Positions 34,443 to 42,439 of a DNA stretch of 64,000 bases are shown here, in pieces; position 1 is the stretch's first letter; every line of letters begins with the position of its first letter. Origin of the DNA: Pigmentiphaga litoralis (GTDB taxonomy: Bacteria; Pseudomonadota; Gammaproteobacteria; Burkholderiales; Burkholderiaceae_B); NCBI RefSeq assembly GCF_013408655.1, contig NZ_JACCBP010000001.1, forward strand, positions 806,001-870,000, given 5' to 3'. A program made the translations under genes and the position numbers. Under the pieces are notes generated by a model, which saw only the letters and a list, made by a program, of their open reading frames with translations, was not told where the DNA came from and made no database searches.

Positions 34443-35237
34443 ATGCAGCAGTCCCTGCCTCTCCCCAAGTACCACAGCGTCTATCTCGTGTTGAAAGAAC
34501 GGCTGCGTGACGGACTTTACGACGTTCGTGTCCCCGGTGAAATGGAATTGATGGAGGAGTTCGGCGTCTCGCGCGCCACGATGCGCAAGGCCCTTGAAAA
34601 CCTGTCGGCCGAAGGGCTGATCGAGCGTGCCGCCGGTCGCGGCACGCGCCGTGTGCATGCCCCCGACGATGCCGTGCCGGTCAAGGCCAGCACGTCGCGC
34701 CTGACAGGACTGCTGGACAACATCGTGGCGGCCAGCCTGGATACGACCGTCAAGGTGCTGGAGCACGAGACGGTGGAAGCCAGCGGTCCGGTTGCGCAAA
34801 CGTTGCAGGTCGCGTCGCGGGCCGAGGTGCTGCGTGCGGTGCGTGTGCGCAGCACCCGGGCGGGTCCGGTGTCGCACATCACCACCTGGGTGCCGCATGC
34901 GCTGGCACGGGGGCTGGGCCGCAAGCAGCTGGGCAAGAAAGCCATCCTGGTGCTGCTGGAAGAAAGCGGCATCGATATCGGCCGCGCCACGCAAAGCATT
35001 TCGGCCAAGCAGGCTGACGCCGCGGTGGCAACGGCGCTGGATGTGCCGCTTGGCTCGGCGCTGCTGTCGGTGAACCGGGTGGTGTTCGACACCGAAGAGC
35101 GCCCGGTGCTGTGGTTGCAGGGTCTGTACCGGCCCGACCGCTACGAATACGAGATGGACCTGTCACGGGTCGGTGATATCGACGCCAAGGTGTGGGTGGC
35201 AAATCATCGGTCGTCTCCGGCAACGGGGCGGGATTGA
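34443..35237 (+). CDS. GntR-family regulator, HutC subfamily (UTRA domain)
   Basis: A 264-residue regulator. The GntR winged helix is at residues about 8-75 (YHSVYLVLKERLRDGLYD, then MEEFGVSRATMRKALENLSAEGLIE). A UTRA ligand-binding domain spans residues about 95-240 (VLRAVRVRSTRAGPVSHITT, ending FDTEERPVLWLQGLYRPDRY). The start is uncertain: ATG 34443 is preferred, but GTG 34431 gives four more residues and neither has a good ribosome-binding site. It is divergent from the Bug gene and directly upstream of the hydratase operon. The repeated motif at 31076, 34402 and 35294 marks its likely targets. Confidence 0.87.
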   Translation: MQQSLPLPKYHSVYLVLKERLRDGLYDVRVPGEMELMEEFGVSRATMRKALENLSAEGLIERAAGRGTRRVHAPDDAVPVKASTSRLTGLLDNIVAASLDTTVKVLEHETVEASGPVAQTLQVASRAEVLRAVRVRSTRAGPVSHITTWVPHALARGLGRKQLGKKAILVLLEESGIDIGRATQSISAKQADAAVATALDVPLGSALLSVNRVVFDTEERPVLWLQGLYRPDRYEYEMDLSRVGDIDAKVWVANHRSSPATGRD

Positions 35238-35293
35238 CCTGACGGTGCATCCGGGCAGGGCGGGGTAATCCCTGCCCTCCGCCCGAAAAACAA

Positions 35294-35317
35294 TTGTTCT
35301 ATTGACAGTACAATATG
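35294..35317 (+). promoter_or_regulatory. GntR-block operator-like motif, copy C (before hydratase operon)
   Basis: TTGTTCTATTGACAGTACAA plus four bases matches copy A nearly base for base over its length. It lies 92 bases before the large hydratase subunit start. TTGACA inside the motif could double as a -35 element. Confidence 0.6.
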
Positions 35318-35408
35318 ACCAGCCCGGCATCATGCCGGTTGCCTGGCCGTGTGCTGCCTTCGTACGGGGGAATGCGCCGGGCTTGTCCGCGATTCCCAGG
35401 AGGCACGC

Positions 35409-36686
35409 ATGCCCCTCACGTCGTCCGCCGGCCAGACGCTGGCGCAAAAGCTGATTGCCCGCGCCGCTGGCACTGATCGAGTCGTTCCTGGCGACATCGT
35501 GACCTGCCGTGTCGATCTGGCCATGTTCCATGATTCGTCCGGCCCCCGCCGCCTCAAGCCCATGCTGGAGCAATTGGGCGCGCACATCTGGGATCCGCAG
35601 CGGGTGGTGCTGGTCATGGACCACTACGTGCCCGAACGTGATGACGACTCGCGCCGCATTGTCCGCATCGCGCGCGAATGGGCGGCCGAGCAGGCCCTGC
35701 CCAATGTGTATGACAGCATGGGCATCTGCCATGTGGTGGTGCCCCAGCACGGACACATCCGGCCCGGCATGATGTGCGTGGGTGGCGATAGCCATTCGCC
35801 CACGGGCGGTGCGTTCGGCGCATATATGTTCGGCGTGGGCAGCACCGAGATGCTGGGCGCGGTCGTGACGGGCGAGATCTGGTTGCGGGTGCCCGAGACG
35901 ATCCAGATGCATTGGTCGGGCCATCTGGCGGCAGGGGTGACGGCCAAGGACATGATGCTGCACATGCTGGCCCGGTTCGGCATGAACGGCGGCGACTACC
36001 AGGCGGTGGAATTCTGCGGCCCCGCCGTGACGGCGTTGTCGATGGAAGAGCGCATGACGCTGTCGAACATGAGCGCCGAGCTGGGGTCGCAAGTCGGACT
36101 GATCGCGCCTGATGCGGTAACGGCCGAGTGGCTGGCGGCGCATGGGGCGCCGGGTGTCGACACGGGTCCGTGGTTTACGGATGCGGATGCCCGCGTGACG
36201 CGGCATGACTTCGATGCATCGACCCTGCCACCCATGGTGGCGGCGCCGCACAGTCCGGCCAACAGCCATCCGGTGGATACGCATCGCGGTACCGCGATTC
36301 AGGTCGCCTACATTGGCGCGTGCACCGGCGCAAAGCGGGAAGACATGCAGGCAGCCGCCAGCGTGCTGCGGGGACGCAAGGTGGCAAGCGGGGTCCGCCT
36401 GATCGTGGCGCCGGCCAGCCTGCGCGACCAGGAAGCGGCCCAGGCGTCGGGGGACCTGCAGATTTTGCGCGACGCAGGGGCAGAGCTGTACCCGACGTCG
36501 TGCGGCGCCTGTGCGGGGTATGGCAGTCCGATGGGCGATGGGGACGTCGTGATCTCGACCACCGCGCGCAACTTCAAGGGACGGATGGGATCGGCCACGG
36601 CGCAGGTGTATCTGGCCTCGCCCTACACCGTGGCGGCGTCGGCGCTGCGCGGCAGCGTGACTGACCCGAGAGAGGTGCTGGCATGA
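35409..36686 (+). CDS. Aconitase-superfamily hydratase/isomerase, large subunit (LeuC/DmdA-like)
   Basis: A 425-residue large subunit of a two-component [4Fe-4S] dehydratase (LeuC, homoaconitase, 2,3-dimethylmalate dehydratase group). Cluster cysteines are in IGACTGAKRED and SCGACAGYGSP. Other landmarks are VLVMDHYVPERDD, the conserved GGDSHSPTGGAFGAY and FGVGSTEMLGA. AGGAGG precedes the ATG. The genes around it are not leucine-biosynthetic, so a catabolic substrate such as a maleate or alkylated maleate is more likely. Its stop overlaps the small-subunit start (ATGA). Confidence 0.87.
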   Translation: MPLTSSAGQTLAQKLIARAAGTDRVVPGDIVTCRVDLAMFHDSSGPRRLKPMLEQLGAHIWDPQRVVLVMDHYVPERDDDSRRIVRIAREWAAEQALPNVYDSMGICHVVVPQHGHIRPGMMCVGGDSHSPTGGAFGAYMFGVGSTEMLGAVVTGEIWLRVPETIQMHWSGHLAAGVTAKDMMLHMLARFGMNGGDYQAVEFCGPAVTALSMEERMTLSNMSAELGSQVGLIAPDAVTAEWLAAHGAPGVDTGPWFTDADARVTRHDFDASTLPPMVAAPHSPANSHPVDTHRGTAIQVAYIGACTGAKREDMQAAASVLRGRKVASGVRLIVAPASLRDQEAAQASGDLQILRDAGAELYPTSCGACAGYGSPMGDGDVVISTTARNFKGRMGSATAQVYLASPYTVAASALRGSVTDPREVLA

Positions 36687-37366
36687 GCAGGGAATCGAAC
36701 ACGGCCGGATCGGCGGCAGGATCGGGCGCAATGTCGACTGCGACATCGGCCGCGACATCGAATGCGACATCGGCCGCATCATCGAATGCGACGGCGGCCG
36801 CATCATCGAATGCGACGGCGGCATCCGCATCCAGCGATGCCCAAACTAGCACTGCGCGACATCGCGTCTGGAAGCTGGGTGCCGACATCGACACCGACCT
36901 GCTGGCGCCCGGGTATGTGATGAAACACGGCATCGACGTGATCGCGACCCATTGCCTGGAGTCGGTCCGCCCGGAGTTTGCCAGTACCGTGCAGAGAGGC
37001 GACGTGCTGGTGGCGGGACCGAATTTTGGCATCGGGTCATCGCGCGAGCAGGCGGCGGGTGCGCTGGTGACGCTGGGCGTTGCAGCCGTGATCGCGCCGT
37101 CGTACGGTGGCCTGTTCTTTCGGAATGCGTTCAACCTGGGGCTGATGCTGCTCACGTGCCCGGACGTCGACGTACTGGAGGAAGGCGAGGCCATCGCGCT
37201 GCACGTGCCGGCAACCGAGGGTCAGGTCATCCCCGAGATTCTTGCCGCCGATGGACGCACCTTGCGGTGCGCCCCGATCCCGTCATTTCTGGTGGACATG
37301 GCGCAGGCGGGTGGCTTGCTGAACCAGCTGGCGCGCCGTTACGGAAAGGAGCTGACCCATGGCTGA
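36683..37366 (+). CDS. Aconitase-superfamily hydratase, small subunit (LeuD/DmdB-like) with repetitive N-terminal extension
   Basis: A 227-residue small (swivel) subunit. From about residue 58 it is a normal LeuD-like domain (WKLGADIDTDLLAPGYVMKH, GPNFGIGSSREQAAGAL, PSYGGLFFRNAFNLGL). The first 55 residues are an Ala/Ser/Thr/Asn-rich extension made by a 24-base tandem repeat, absent from ordinary family members of about 165-200 residues. No start codon lies between the repeat and the domain, so the extension should be translated. It pairs with the large subunit just upstream. Confidence 0.85.
   Translation: MSRESNTAGSAAGSGAMSTATSAATSNATSAASSNATAAASSNATAASASSDAQTSTARHRVWKLGADIDTDLLAPGYVMKHGIDVIATHCLESVRPEFASTVQRGDVLVAGPNFGIGSSREQAAGALVTLGVAAVIAPSYGGLFFRNAFNLGLMLLTCPDVDVLEEGEAIALHVPATEGQVIPEILAADGRTLRCAPIPSFLVDMAQAGGLLNQLARRYGKELTHG
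36740..36835 (+). repeat. 24-bp tandem repeat, four units, within the small-subunit gene
   Basis: Units at 36740-36763, 36764-36787, 36788-36811 and a diverged 36812-36835 share the pattern GCGAC-x-CGGCCGC-x-x-CATCGAAT. Because 24 is a multiple of three, each unit adds eight residues (Ala/Thr/Ser/Asn) without shifting the frame. It is typical of slippage-prone repeats. Confidence 0.85.
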
Positions 37367-38021
37367 TGCGATGCTGCCCGCCAATGACAGTCACACGTTC
37401 GACGGCGCGCGCACCGCGCTCCTGATCGTGGATCTGCAAAACGATTTCCTGGCCCCCGATGGCGCCTATGCGCGCGGGGGCGCAACCAGTGCCGCGGCCG
37501 CCGCCTTGCCACCACGGGTGGCCGAGGTGGCACGCGTCGTCAAGGCCGCCGGCGGCATGGTGGTCGCCAGCCAGTTCACGCTGTGGCCGGACGCGCGAGG
37601 CGAACCGATGATCGCCCCGCACCTGCTGCAGCTGCGGCCGTTCTTGCAGCGCGGCGACTTTGCACCCGGCAGCAAGGGGCAGGCCAATGTGGCCGAACTG
37701 GACGGATTGATCGACGTGGCATTCGCCAAGGTCGCCTATTCGGCCTTCTTCAACACGCAACTCGACTGGGTGTTGCGGCATGCCGGCATCGATTGCGTCA
37801 TCGTGTGCGGCATCGTGACCAACGGCGGCGTGGCCAGCACGGCACGAGAGGCCCACATGCGCGAGTTCCACACGGTGGTCATGTCGGACGGCTGCGCGGC
37901 ATTCAAGGAATCCGTGCACGCCGCGTCATTGGCCGACCTGGCGACCATTGCCGATATCCTGACCTGCGACCAGGTGGTTGCAGGATTCAACTACCCAAGG
38001 ACAGCCCGTCATGCCTCATGA
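37359..38021 (+). CDS. Isochorismatase-fold (cysteine hydrolase family) protein with Gly at the nucleophile position
   Basis: A 220-residue isochorismatase-like hydrolase. Asp25 (LLIVDLQNDF) and Lys124 (FAKVAYSAF) of the usual Asp-Lys-Cys triad are present. The nucleophile loop reads GIVTNGGVASTAREA, so the Cys that amidases of this fold (nicotinamidase, maleamate amidase) need is Gly157. True isochorismatases also lack this Cys. A thiol-based amidase such as NicF is therefore not supported; hydrolysis of an enol ether or another reaction is possible. The start overlaps the small-subunit stop by eight bases; the lyase gene overlaps its end. Confidence 0.82.
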   Translation: MADAMLPANDSHTFDGARTALLIVDLQNDFLAPDGAYARGGATSAAAAALPPRVAEVARVVKAAGGMVVASQFTLWPDARGEPMIAPHLLQLRPFLQRGDFAPGSKGQANVAELDGLIDVAFAKVAYSAFFNTQLDWVLRHAGIDCVIVCGIVTNGGVASTAREAHMREFHTVVMSDGCAAFKESVHAASLADLATIADILTCDQVVAGFNYPRTARHAS

Positions 38022-38874
38022 CCTGAAAACCCGCCTGGCGTCGCCGGACATCGTGCTGGCGCCCGGTGTCTACGACGCCTTTACCGCGCTGATTGCGGAA
38101 CAGACCGGCTTTGAGGCCTTGTATCTGTCGGGCGCGTCGGTCGCCTACACGCGGCTTGGCCGATCGGACGTGGGGCTGACCACGTTTTCCGAGGTGGAAG
38201 AGACCCTGGCGCGTATTACGGAGCGGGTCGCATTGCCCGTGATCGTGGATGCCGATACGGGCTTTGGCAACGCGTTGAACGTGATGCGGACCGTGCGCGG
38301 ATTCGAGCGGGCAGGCGCCGCGGTCATCCAGATCGAAGACCAGGGCTTTCCGAAACGCTGCGGACATCTGGACGGCAAGTCGGTGATCCCTGCAAGGGAA
38401 ATGGTCGGCAAGCTGAAGGCGGCGGTGGACGCGCGGCATTCCCCCGCCACGCTGATCCTGGCGCGCACCGACGCGGTTGCGGTGGAAGGCCTGGACGCTG
38501 CGCTGGACCGGGCCGAGCAGTATCTGGAAGCCGGGGTGGACGCCTTGTTCATCGAGGCCTTGCGCACGCCCGAGCAAATGGATGCCGCGTGCGCACGCTT
38601 TGCTTCCCGCGTGCCGCTGCTGGCGAATATGGTCGAAGGCGGCAAGACCCCGATCCAGGATGCCGACCAATTGCAGCGGCATGGTTTCCGCATCGCCATC
38701 TTCCCGGGCGGCGCGGCGCGGGCAGTGGCGCATACCTTGCAGGATTACTACGGCAGCCTGAAGACGCACCGGACGACCACGCCGTTTCGCGAACGCATGC
38801 TGGATTTCGATGGGCTGAACGAGGTGCTGGGAACGCCGGAACTGCTGGCCCAGGGCAAGCGCTACGAGGGCTGA
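38011..38874 (+). CDS. Isocitrate lyase/PEP mutase-family C-C lyase (dimethylmalate/methylisocitrate lyase-like)
   Basis: A 287-residue enzyme of the isocitrate lyase/phosphoenolpyruvate mutase family. The active-site loop PKRCGHL carries the catalytic Cys117, as in methylisocitrate and 2,3-dimethylmalate lyases, and IVDADTGFG supplies the Mg2+-binding aspartates (Asp80, Asp82). It begins APGVYDAFTALIAEQTGFEALYLSG. It would cleave a 2-hydroxy dicarboxylate, such as a substituted malate, to pyruvate or another 2-oxoacid plus a short acid. AAGGA lies before the ATG at 38011. It closes the hydratase operon. Confidence 0.86.
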   Translation: MPHDLKTRLASPDIVLAPGVYDAFTALIAEQTGFEALYLSGASVAYTRLGRSDVGLTTFSEVEETLARITERVALPVIVDADTGFGNALNVMRTVRGFERAGAAVIQIEDQGFPKRCGHLDGKSVIPAREMVGKLKAAVDARHSPATLILARTDAVAVEGLDAALDRAEQYLEAGVDALFIEALRTPEQMDAACARFASRVPLLANMVEGGKTPIQDADQLQRHGFRIAIFPGGAARAVAHTLQDYYGSLKTHRTTTPFRERMLDFDGLNEVLGTPELLAQGKRYEG

Positions 38875-38994
38875 GCCCCTGGCCCGCCGGCCTGGGTGGC
38901 ACCCGGCCGCGGCGCACCGGAACGGCTGGATACAACTCGGCGTGGCGGCGGGCACCCACCGCCGGATGCTTTGTTGTAGCGTACGCCTGCAATT

Positions 38995-39816
38995 TTGCAC
39001 GCCGCCCGATCGCTTCTGTCCTTGCCCACGCCTACGCCCGCGCCGGATCCGTCCGTCAGCGCTGTCTGCCCACCGTCGCGACGCGCGTCCACCGTCAGTG
39101 CGCTGATCATCAGCGTGCTGACAGCACATCTTCTTGCGGGCTGCGGATCCACGCATCCCAGCCTGCCGTTCGACCCCTCGATGCGCGGCACCGAAGACCT
39201 CAGCTCGGATCAGGTGGCCCAGACGGATTTCAACCGGACGCTGACGATCGCCATGCGCGACAACCTATCGAGCCTGGTCAACCTGATGGGCAAGCTGTAT
39301 CGCCGCAATCCCCGTGAATGGCGCAAGTCCGGCAAGGGCAGTCTGGAAGAGGCGATCGCGGCCGTGCGCCTGTCGATCGAGTCGCGCACGCCGCCGCCCA
39401 GCGTGGCCGGCCTGCGCGATATCCAGTTGCTGGCCGCCGCGCTGGATCCCAATTACGCGGGCGATCGGGTGGCGGCGTTCGTCTACGGCATGGCCGACAC
39501 CATCATCGCCGCCCATGACGGCAAGACGCGGTTTTACGCGTTTGACCTGTTGTCGGCCGATCACGTCTATAACGCGGCGCGCAATGTCGAAGCCGCGGCC
39601 TGGCTGTTGGCCACCCGGCGCGATGCCGCGGGGCAGCCCCTGCTGCTGGCCAACGAGATGACCGAGCGAGGGGTGAACCTGAGCTTTGAACGCGAGTTTG
39701 GCGCGCTGATCGGCCGGCTGGATCTGGTGGCCAACCTGCTGGGCGAGAACACCCGCCGGATCGGCATCAACTACGCGCAGAACTTCATGTTCTTTCGTTT
39801 CCTGCCCGTGCGTTAG
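38995..39816 (+). CDS. Putative lipoprotein of unknown function
   Basis: A 273-residue protein if the TTG at 38995 is the start; other weak starts (for example TTG 39022) exist and no clear ribosome-binding site is visible. A hydrophobic segment with two arginines before it ends in the lipobox LLAGC (Cys at about residue 50), predicting an outer- or inner-membrane lipoprotein. The mature part is mostly helical, for example QTDFNRTLTIAMRDNLSSLV. I do not recognise the family. It stands alone between the GntR block and a sensor kinase. Confidence 0.65.
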   Translation: MHAARSLLSLPTPTPAPDPSVSAVCPPSRRASTVSALIISVLTAHLLAGCGSTHPSLPFDPSMRGTEDLSSDQVAQTDFNRTLTIAMRDNLSSLVNLMGKLYRRNPREWRKSGKGSLEEAIAAVRLSIESRTPPPSVAGLRDIQLLAAALDPNYAGDRVAAFVYGMADTIIAAHDGKTRFYAFDLLSADHVYNAARNVEAAAWLLATRRDAAGQPLLLANEMTERGVNLSFEREFGALIGRLDLVANLLGENTRRIGINYAQNFMFFRFLPVR

Positions 39817-39921
39817 CCCGGGAGGGTGGAGACCTAATCCGTCGCGGAACCGACACGTGGGCTGGAATTCTCACGATATCCACTATTATGCAAAATTACG
39901 TAGCTGCGAAGGCGCAACAGG

Positions 39922-41121
39922 GTGTCAGGCAACGAAGTGGATAGCGAGCTTCAGGCGGATGTGGCGGCGATCGGCCGCCTGGATGGCGTTCCGACGATCC
40001 TGTCGGTGATCTGCAAGGTGACGGGTATGGGTTTCGCCGCCGTCGCGCGGGTGACAGACAGCCGCTGGATTGCGTGCGCCGTGCGGGACGACATCCAGTT
40101 CGGGCTCCACCCGGGCGGCGAGCTTGACCTCGATTCGACCATCTGCAGCGAGATCTACACCAACGGCGAACCTGTGGTCATCGACGAGGTGGCCTCCGAT
40201 CCCGACTTTTGCACTCACCACACCCCGGCGCGTTATGGCTTTCAAAGCTATATCTCGATGCCGATCTATCGGCGGTCGGGAGAATTCTTCGGCACCTTGT
40301 GCGCGATCGACCCCCGTCCCGCGCAACTCAAGAACGACGAAGTGATCAGCATGTTCCGGCTGTTTGCCGATTTGATCGGGTCGGAGCTGGATGCGCAGCA
40401 ACGCCTGGCCACCAGCGAGGCCGCCTTGCTGGACGAACGCGAACGGGCAGAACTGCGGGAGCAGTTCATTGCGGTATTGGGGCATGACTTGCGCAATCCG
40501 CTGGCGTCGATCGCGGCGGGCGCGCAAGTGCTGGCGCACGCGCCGCTGGATACCCGCGCGTCCACCATGGTCGGCATGATCAGCAAGAGCGTGCAGCGCA
40601 TGGCGCGCCTGATCGATGATGTCATGGACTTTGCGCGGGGGCGCCTGGGTGGCGGCCTGGGCCTGGTGCGGCAAGACAACGTACCGTTGCAACCCACGAT
40701 CGAGCAGGTGGTGTCCGAACTGCGCGTGGCGTGGCCTGACCGCCTGATCACGTCCAGCCTGTCGATGACCGAATCGGTGGCGTGCGACCCGGGCCGCATC
40801 GGCCAGTTGCTGTCCAACCTGCTTGCGAACGCGTTGACGCATGGCGACACCAGCCGCCCGGTCCATGTGGCCGCGTCGACGACCGGCGGCGTCCTGGAAC
40901 TGTCCGTCATCAACCATGGCACGCCCATGTCGCCGCAGACCCTGGCGCAGCTGTTCCAGCCTTTTGTGCGTGCGACCGACTCGCGAACCGAAGGGCTGGG
41001 CCTGGGTCTGTACATCGTTTCGGAAATCGCCCGCGCCCATAGCGGCAGCCTGGACGTGGTGTCGAATGTCGACGAGACCCGCTTCACCTTCCGCATGAGC
41101 TGCGCCACCGGCGCTGTCTGA
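39922..41121 (+). CDS. GAF-domain sensor histidine kinase
   Basis: A 399-residue soluble kinase with no membrane span. Residues about 15-160 form a GAF domain (ending SMPIYRRSGEFFGTLCAIDPRP). The dimerisation/phospho-acceptor domain has His188 in VLGHDLRNPLAS. The ATPase domain has an N box (LLSNLLANALTHGD) and G box (GLGLGLYIVSEIARAH). The start is GTG 39922 with a weak ribosome-binding site. No response regulator is adjacent, so it is an orphan kinase. GAF suggests binding of a small ligand or chromophore. Confidence 0.87.
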   Translation: MSGNEVDSELQADVAAIGRLDGVPTILSVICKVTGMGFAAVARVTDSRWIACAVRDDIQFGLHPGGELDLDSTICSEIYTNGEPVVIDEVASDPDFCTHHTPARYGFQSYISMPIYRRSGEFFGTLCAIDPRPAQLKNDEVISMFRLFADLIGSELDAQQRLATSEAALLDERERAELREQFIAVLGHDLRNPLASIAAGAQVLAHAPLDTRASTMVGMISKSVQRMARLIDDVMDFARGRLGGGLGLVRQDNVPLQPTIEQVVSELRVAWPDRLITSSLSMTESVACDPGRIGQLLSNLLANALTHGDTSRPVHVAASTTGGVLELSVINHGTPMSPQTLAQLFQPFVRATDSRTEGLGLGLYIVSEIARAHSGSLDVVSNVDETRFTFRMSCATGAV

Positions 41122-41223
41122 TCCCTGGCCTTGCCTGAGGTTCGCCCTCCGGCGCAGTCCTTGCTCTCGACCTGGTCGATGCCTGCCACCCCGCGCAGGC
41201 TGCCACCCTTTCGGAGCATATCC

Positions 41224-42237
41224 ATGGCGATCAAACTCAAACCCGTATCTGAACAAGTCATGGTCATCACCGGCGCGAGCAGCGGCATTGGCCGCGCGAC
41301 CGCCGAACTGGCCGCGAAGCAGGGGGCCAGACTGGTCCTGGTTGCGCGCGATGCAAGCGCACTCGAAAGCCTGGTCGCCACGCTGACAGCGGACGGCGCC
41401 GAGGCCATTTCGTGCGCGGTCGATGTGGGCAAGCAGCAAAGCCATGATCAGATCCTGACGGCCGCGATGGAGCGTTTTGGTCGCGTGGATACCTGGGTGA
41501 ACAACGCCGGTGTCTCGATCTTCGGCAAGCTGGACCAGGTGTCGGTCGAAGACCAGCGGCAATTGTTCGAGACCAATTTCTGGGGCGTGGTGTACGGCTC
41601 GCTCAAGGCGCTGTCAGTGCTGCGCGAGCATGGCGGTGCGCTCATCAACCTGGGCAGTGAAGTGTCGGATGTGGCCTTGCCGCTGCAGGGCGCGTATGCG
41701 GCGTCCAAGCACGCGGTCAAGGGCTATACGGATGCCCTGCGGATGGAGATCGAAGGCGAAGGCCTGCCGGTGTCGGTGACGCTGATCAAGCCGGCGTCGA
41801 TCGATACGTCGTTTGTCGAGAACGCCAAGAACTACATGGACGTCGAGCCGCGTCTGCCACCTCCGCTGTATGCCCCCGAGACCGTGGCGCGCGCCATTGT
41901 GTATGCGGCGGCGCATCCGCAACGCGACATCTACGTGGGCAGCGCGTCGAAGATGACGTCCGCCTTTGCCCGCCGCATGCCCAAGCTGACTGACCTGCTG
42001 CTGGGCCCGGTGATGCGCAACCAGCAGCGCAGCGATACGGCATCGGGACAGCATGAAGGCGCGCTGTACGCGCCCCGACACGATGCAGGCGGGCGCCTGA
42101 ACGAGCCGCGCATGGTTCGCAGCCGCAGTTACTACACGACCTTGACGACAACGGGGCGGCCGCTGTTGTGGGGCGCCGCGGCGGTACTGGTGGTGTCCGC
42201 GGTCTCGGCGGGTGCGCAGTACATGCGGCGGCGGTAG
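41224..42237 (+). CDS. Short-chain dehydrogenase/reductase with C-terminal membrane anchor
   Basis: A 337-residue SDR. The NAD(P)-binding [18 protein letters not shown] and catalytic YAASKHA (Tyr and Lys), with a Ser in NLGSEVSD, are intact. After the SDR domain (to about residue 240) comes a hydrophilic linker and a late hydrophobic segment, [20 protein letters not shown], followed by RRR, so it is probably tail-anchored in the inner membrane. GGAG precedes the ATG at 41224. Such anchored SDRs are common in this group; the substrate is unknown. It may be co-transcribed with the dehydrogenase downstream. Confidence 0.87.
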   Translation: MAIKLKPVSEQVMVITGASSGIGRATAELAAKQGARLVLVARDASALESLVATLTADGAEAISCAVDVGKQQSHDQILTAAMERFGRVDTWVNNAGVSIFGKLDQVSVEDQRQLFETNFWGVVYGSLKALSVLREHGGALINLGSEVSDVALPLQGAYAASKHAVKGYTDALRMEIEGEGLPVSVTLIKPASIDTSFVENAKNYMDVEPRLPPPLYAPETVARAIVYAAAHPQRDIYVGSASKMTSAFARRMPKLTDLLLGPVMRNQQRSDTASGQHEGALYAPRHDAGGRLNEPRMVRSRSYYTTLTTTGRPLLWGAAAVLVVSAVSAGAQYMRRR

Positions 42238-42301
42238 CCGTCGACTGCACGCGCTTTGCATGGCCCGACACGAGCCTGTCGATGAGCGATATTTTCCGAC
42301 G

Positions 42302-42342
42302 ATGAGCAATGCTTGCCCTGGCGTAAGGGCTCATTGGCAAGC
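42302..42342 (+). repeat. Interleaved inverted repeats (pseudoknot geometry) in the ADH leader
   Basis: ATGAGC (42302-42307) pairs with GCTCAT (42329-42334), and GCTTGCC (42311-42317) pairs with GGCAAGC (42336-42342). The arms alternate, so the two stems could form together only as a pseudoknot, or as alternatives. The element lies in the 202-base gap between the SDR and dehydrogenase genes. Confidence 0.4.
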
Positions 42343-42439
42343 GTGCGCGAGACCATACCGCGGCATGGTCATTGCGTCATGCCGCCTGCCGGTCTCGTTC
42401 GCTTTCCGTTGCGGCGCCGGTAACGCTAAAAGGAGCTCG

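Noticed and set aside
32870..34510. 546-codon plus-strand open frame across the racemase-fold and Bug genes
   Set aside because: Antisense shadow of two well-supported minus-strand genes.
35409..37366. Reading the two hydratase genes as leuCD of leucine biosynthesis
   Set aside because: No leuB or leuA is adjacent; the genes lie in a GntR-controlled catabolic block with a C-C lyase, and the small subunit has an atypical extension.
37359..38021. Naming the gene nicF (maleamate amidase) or nicotinamidase
   Set aside because: The nucleophile Cys of these amidases is replaced by Gly157.
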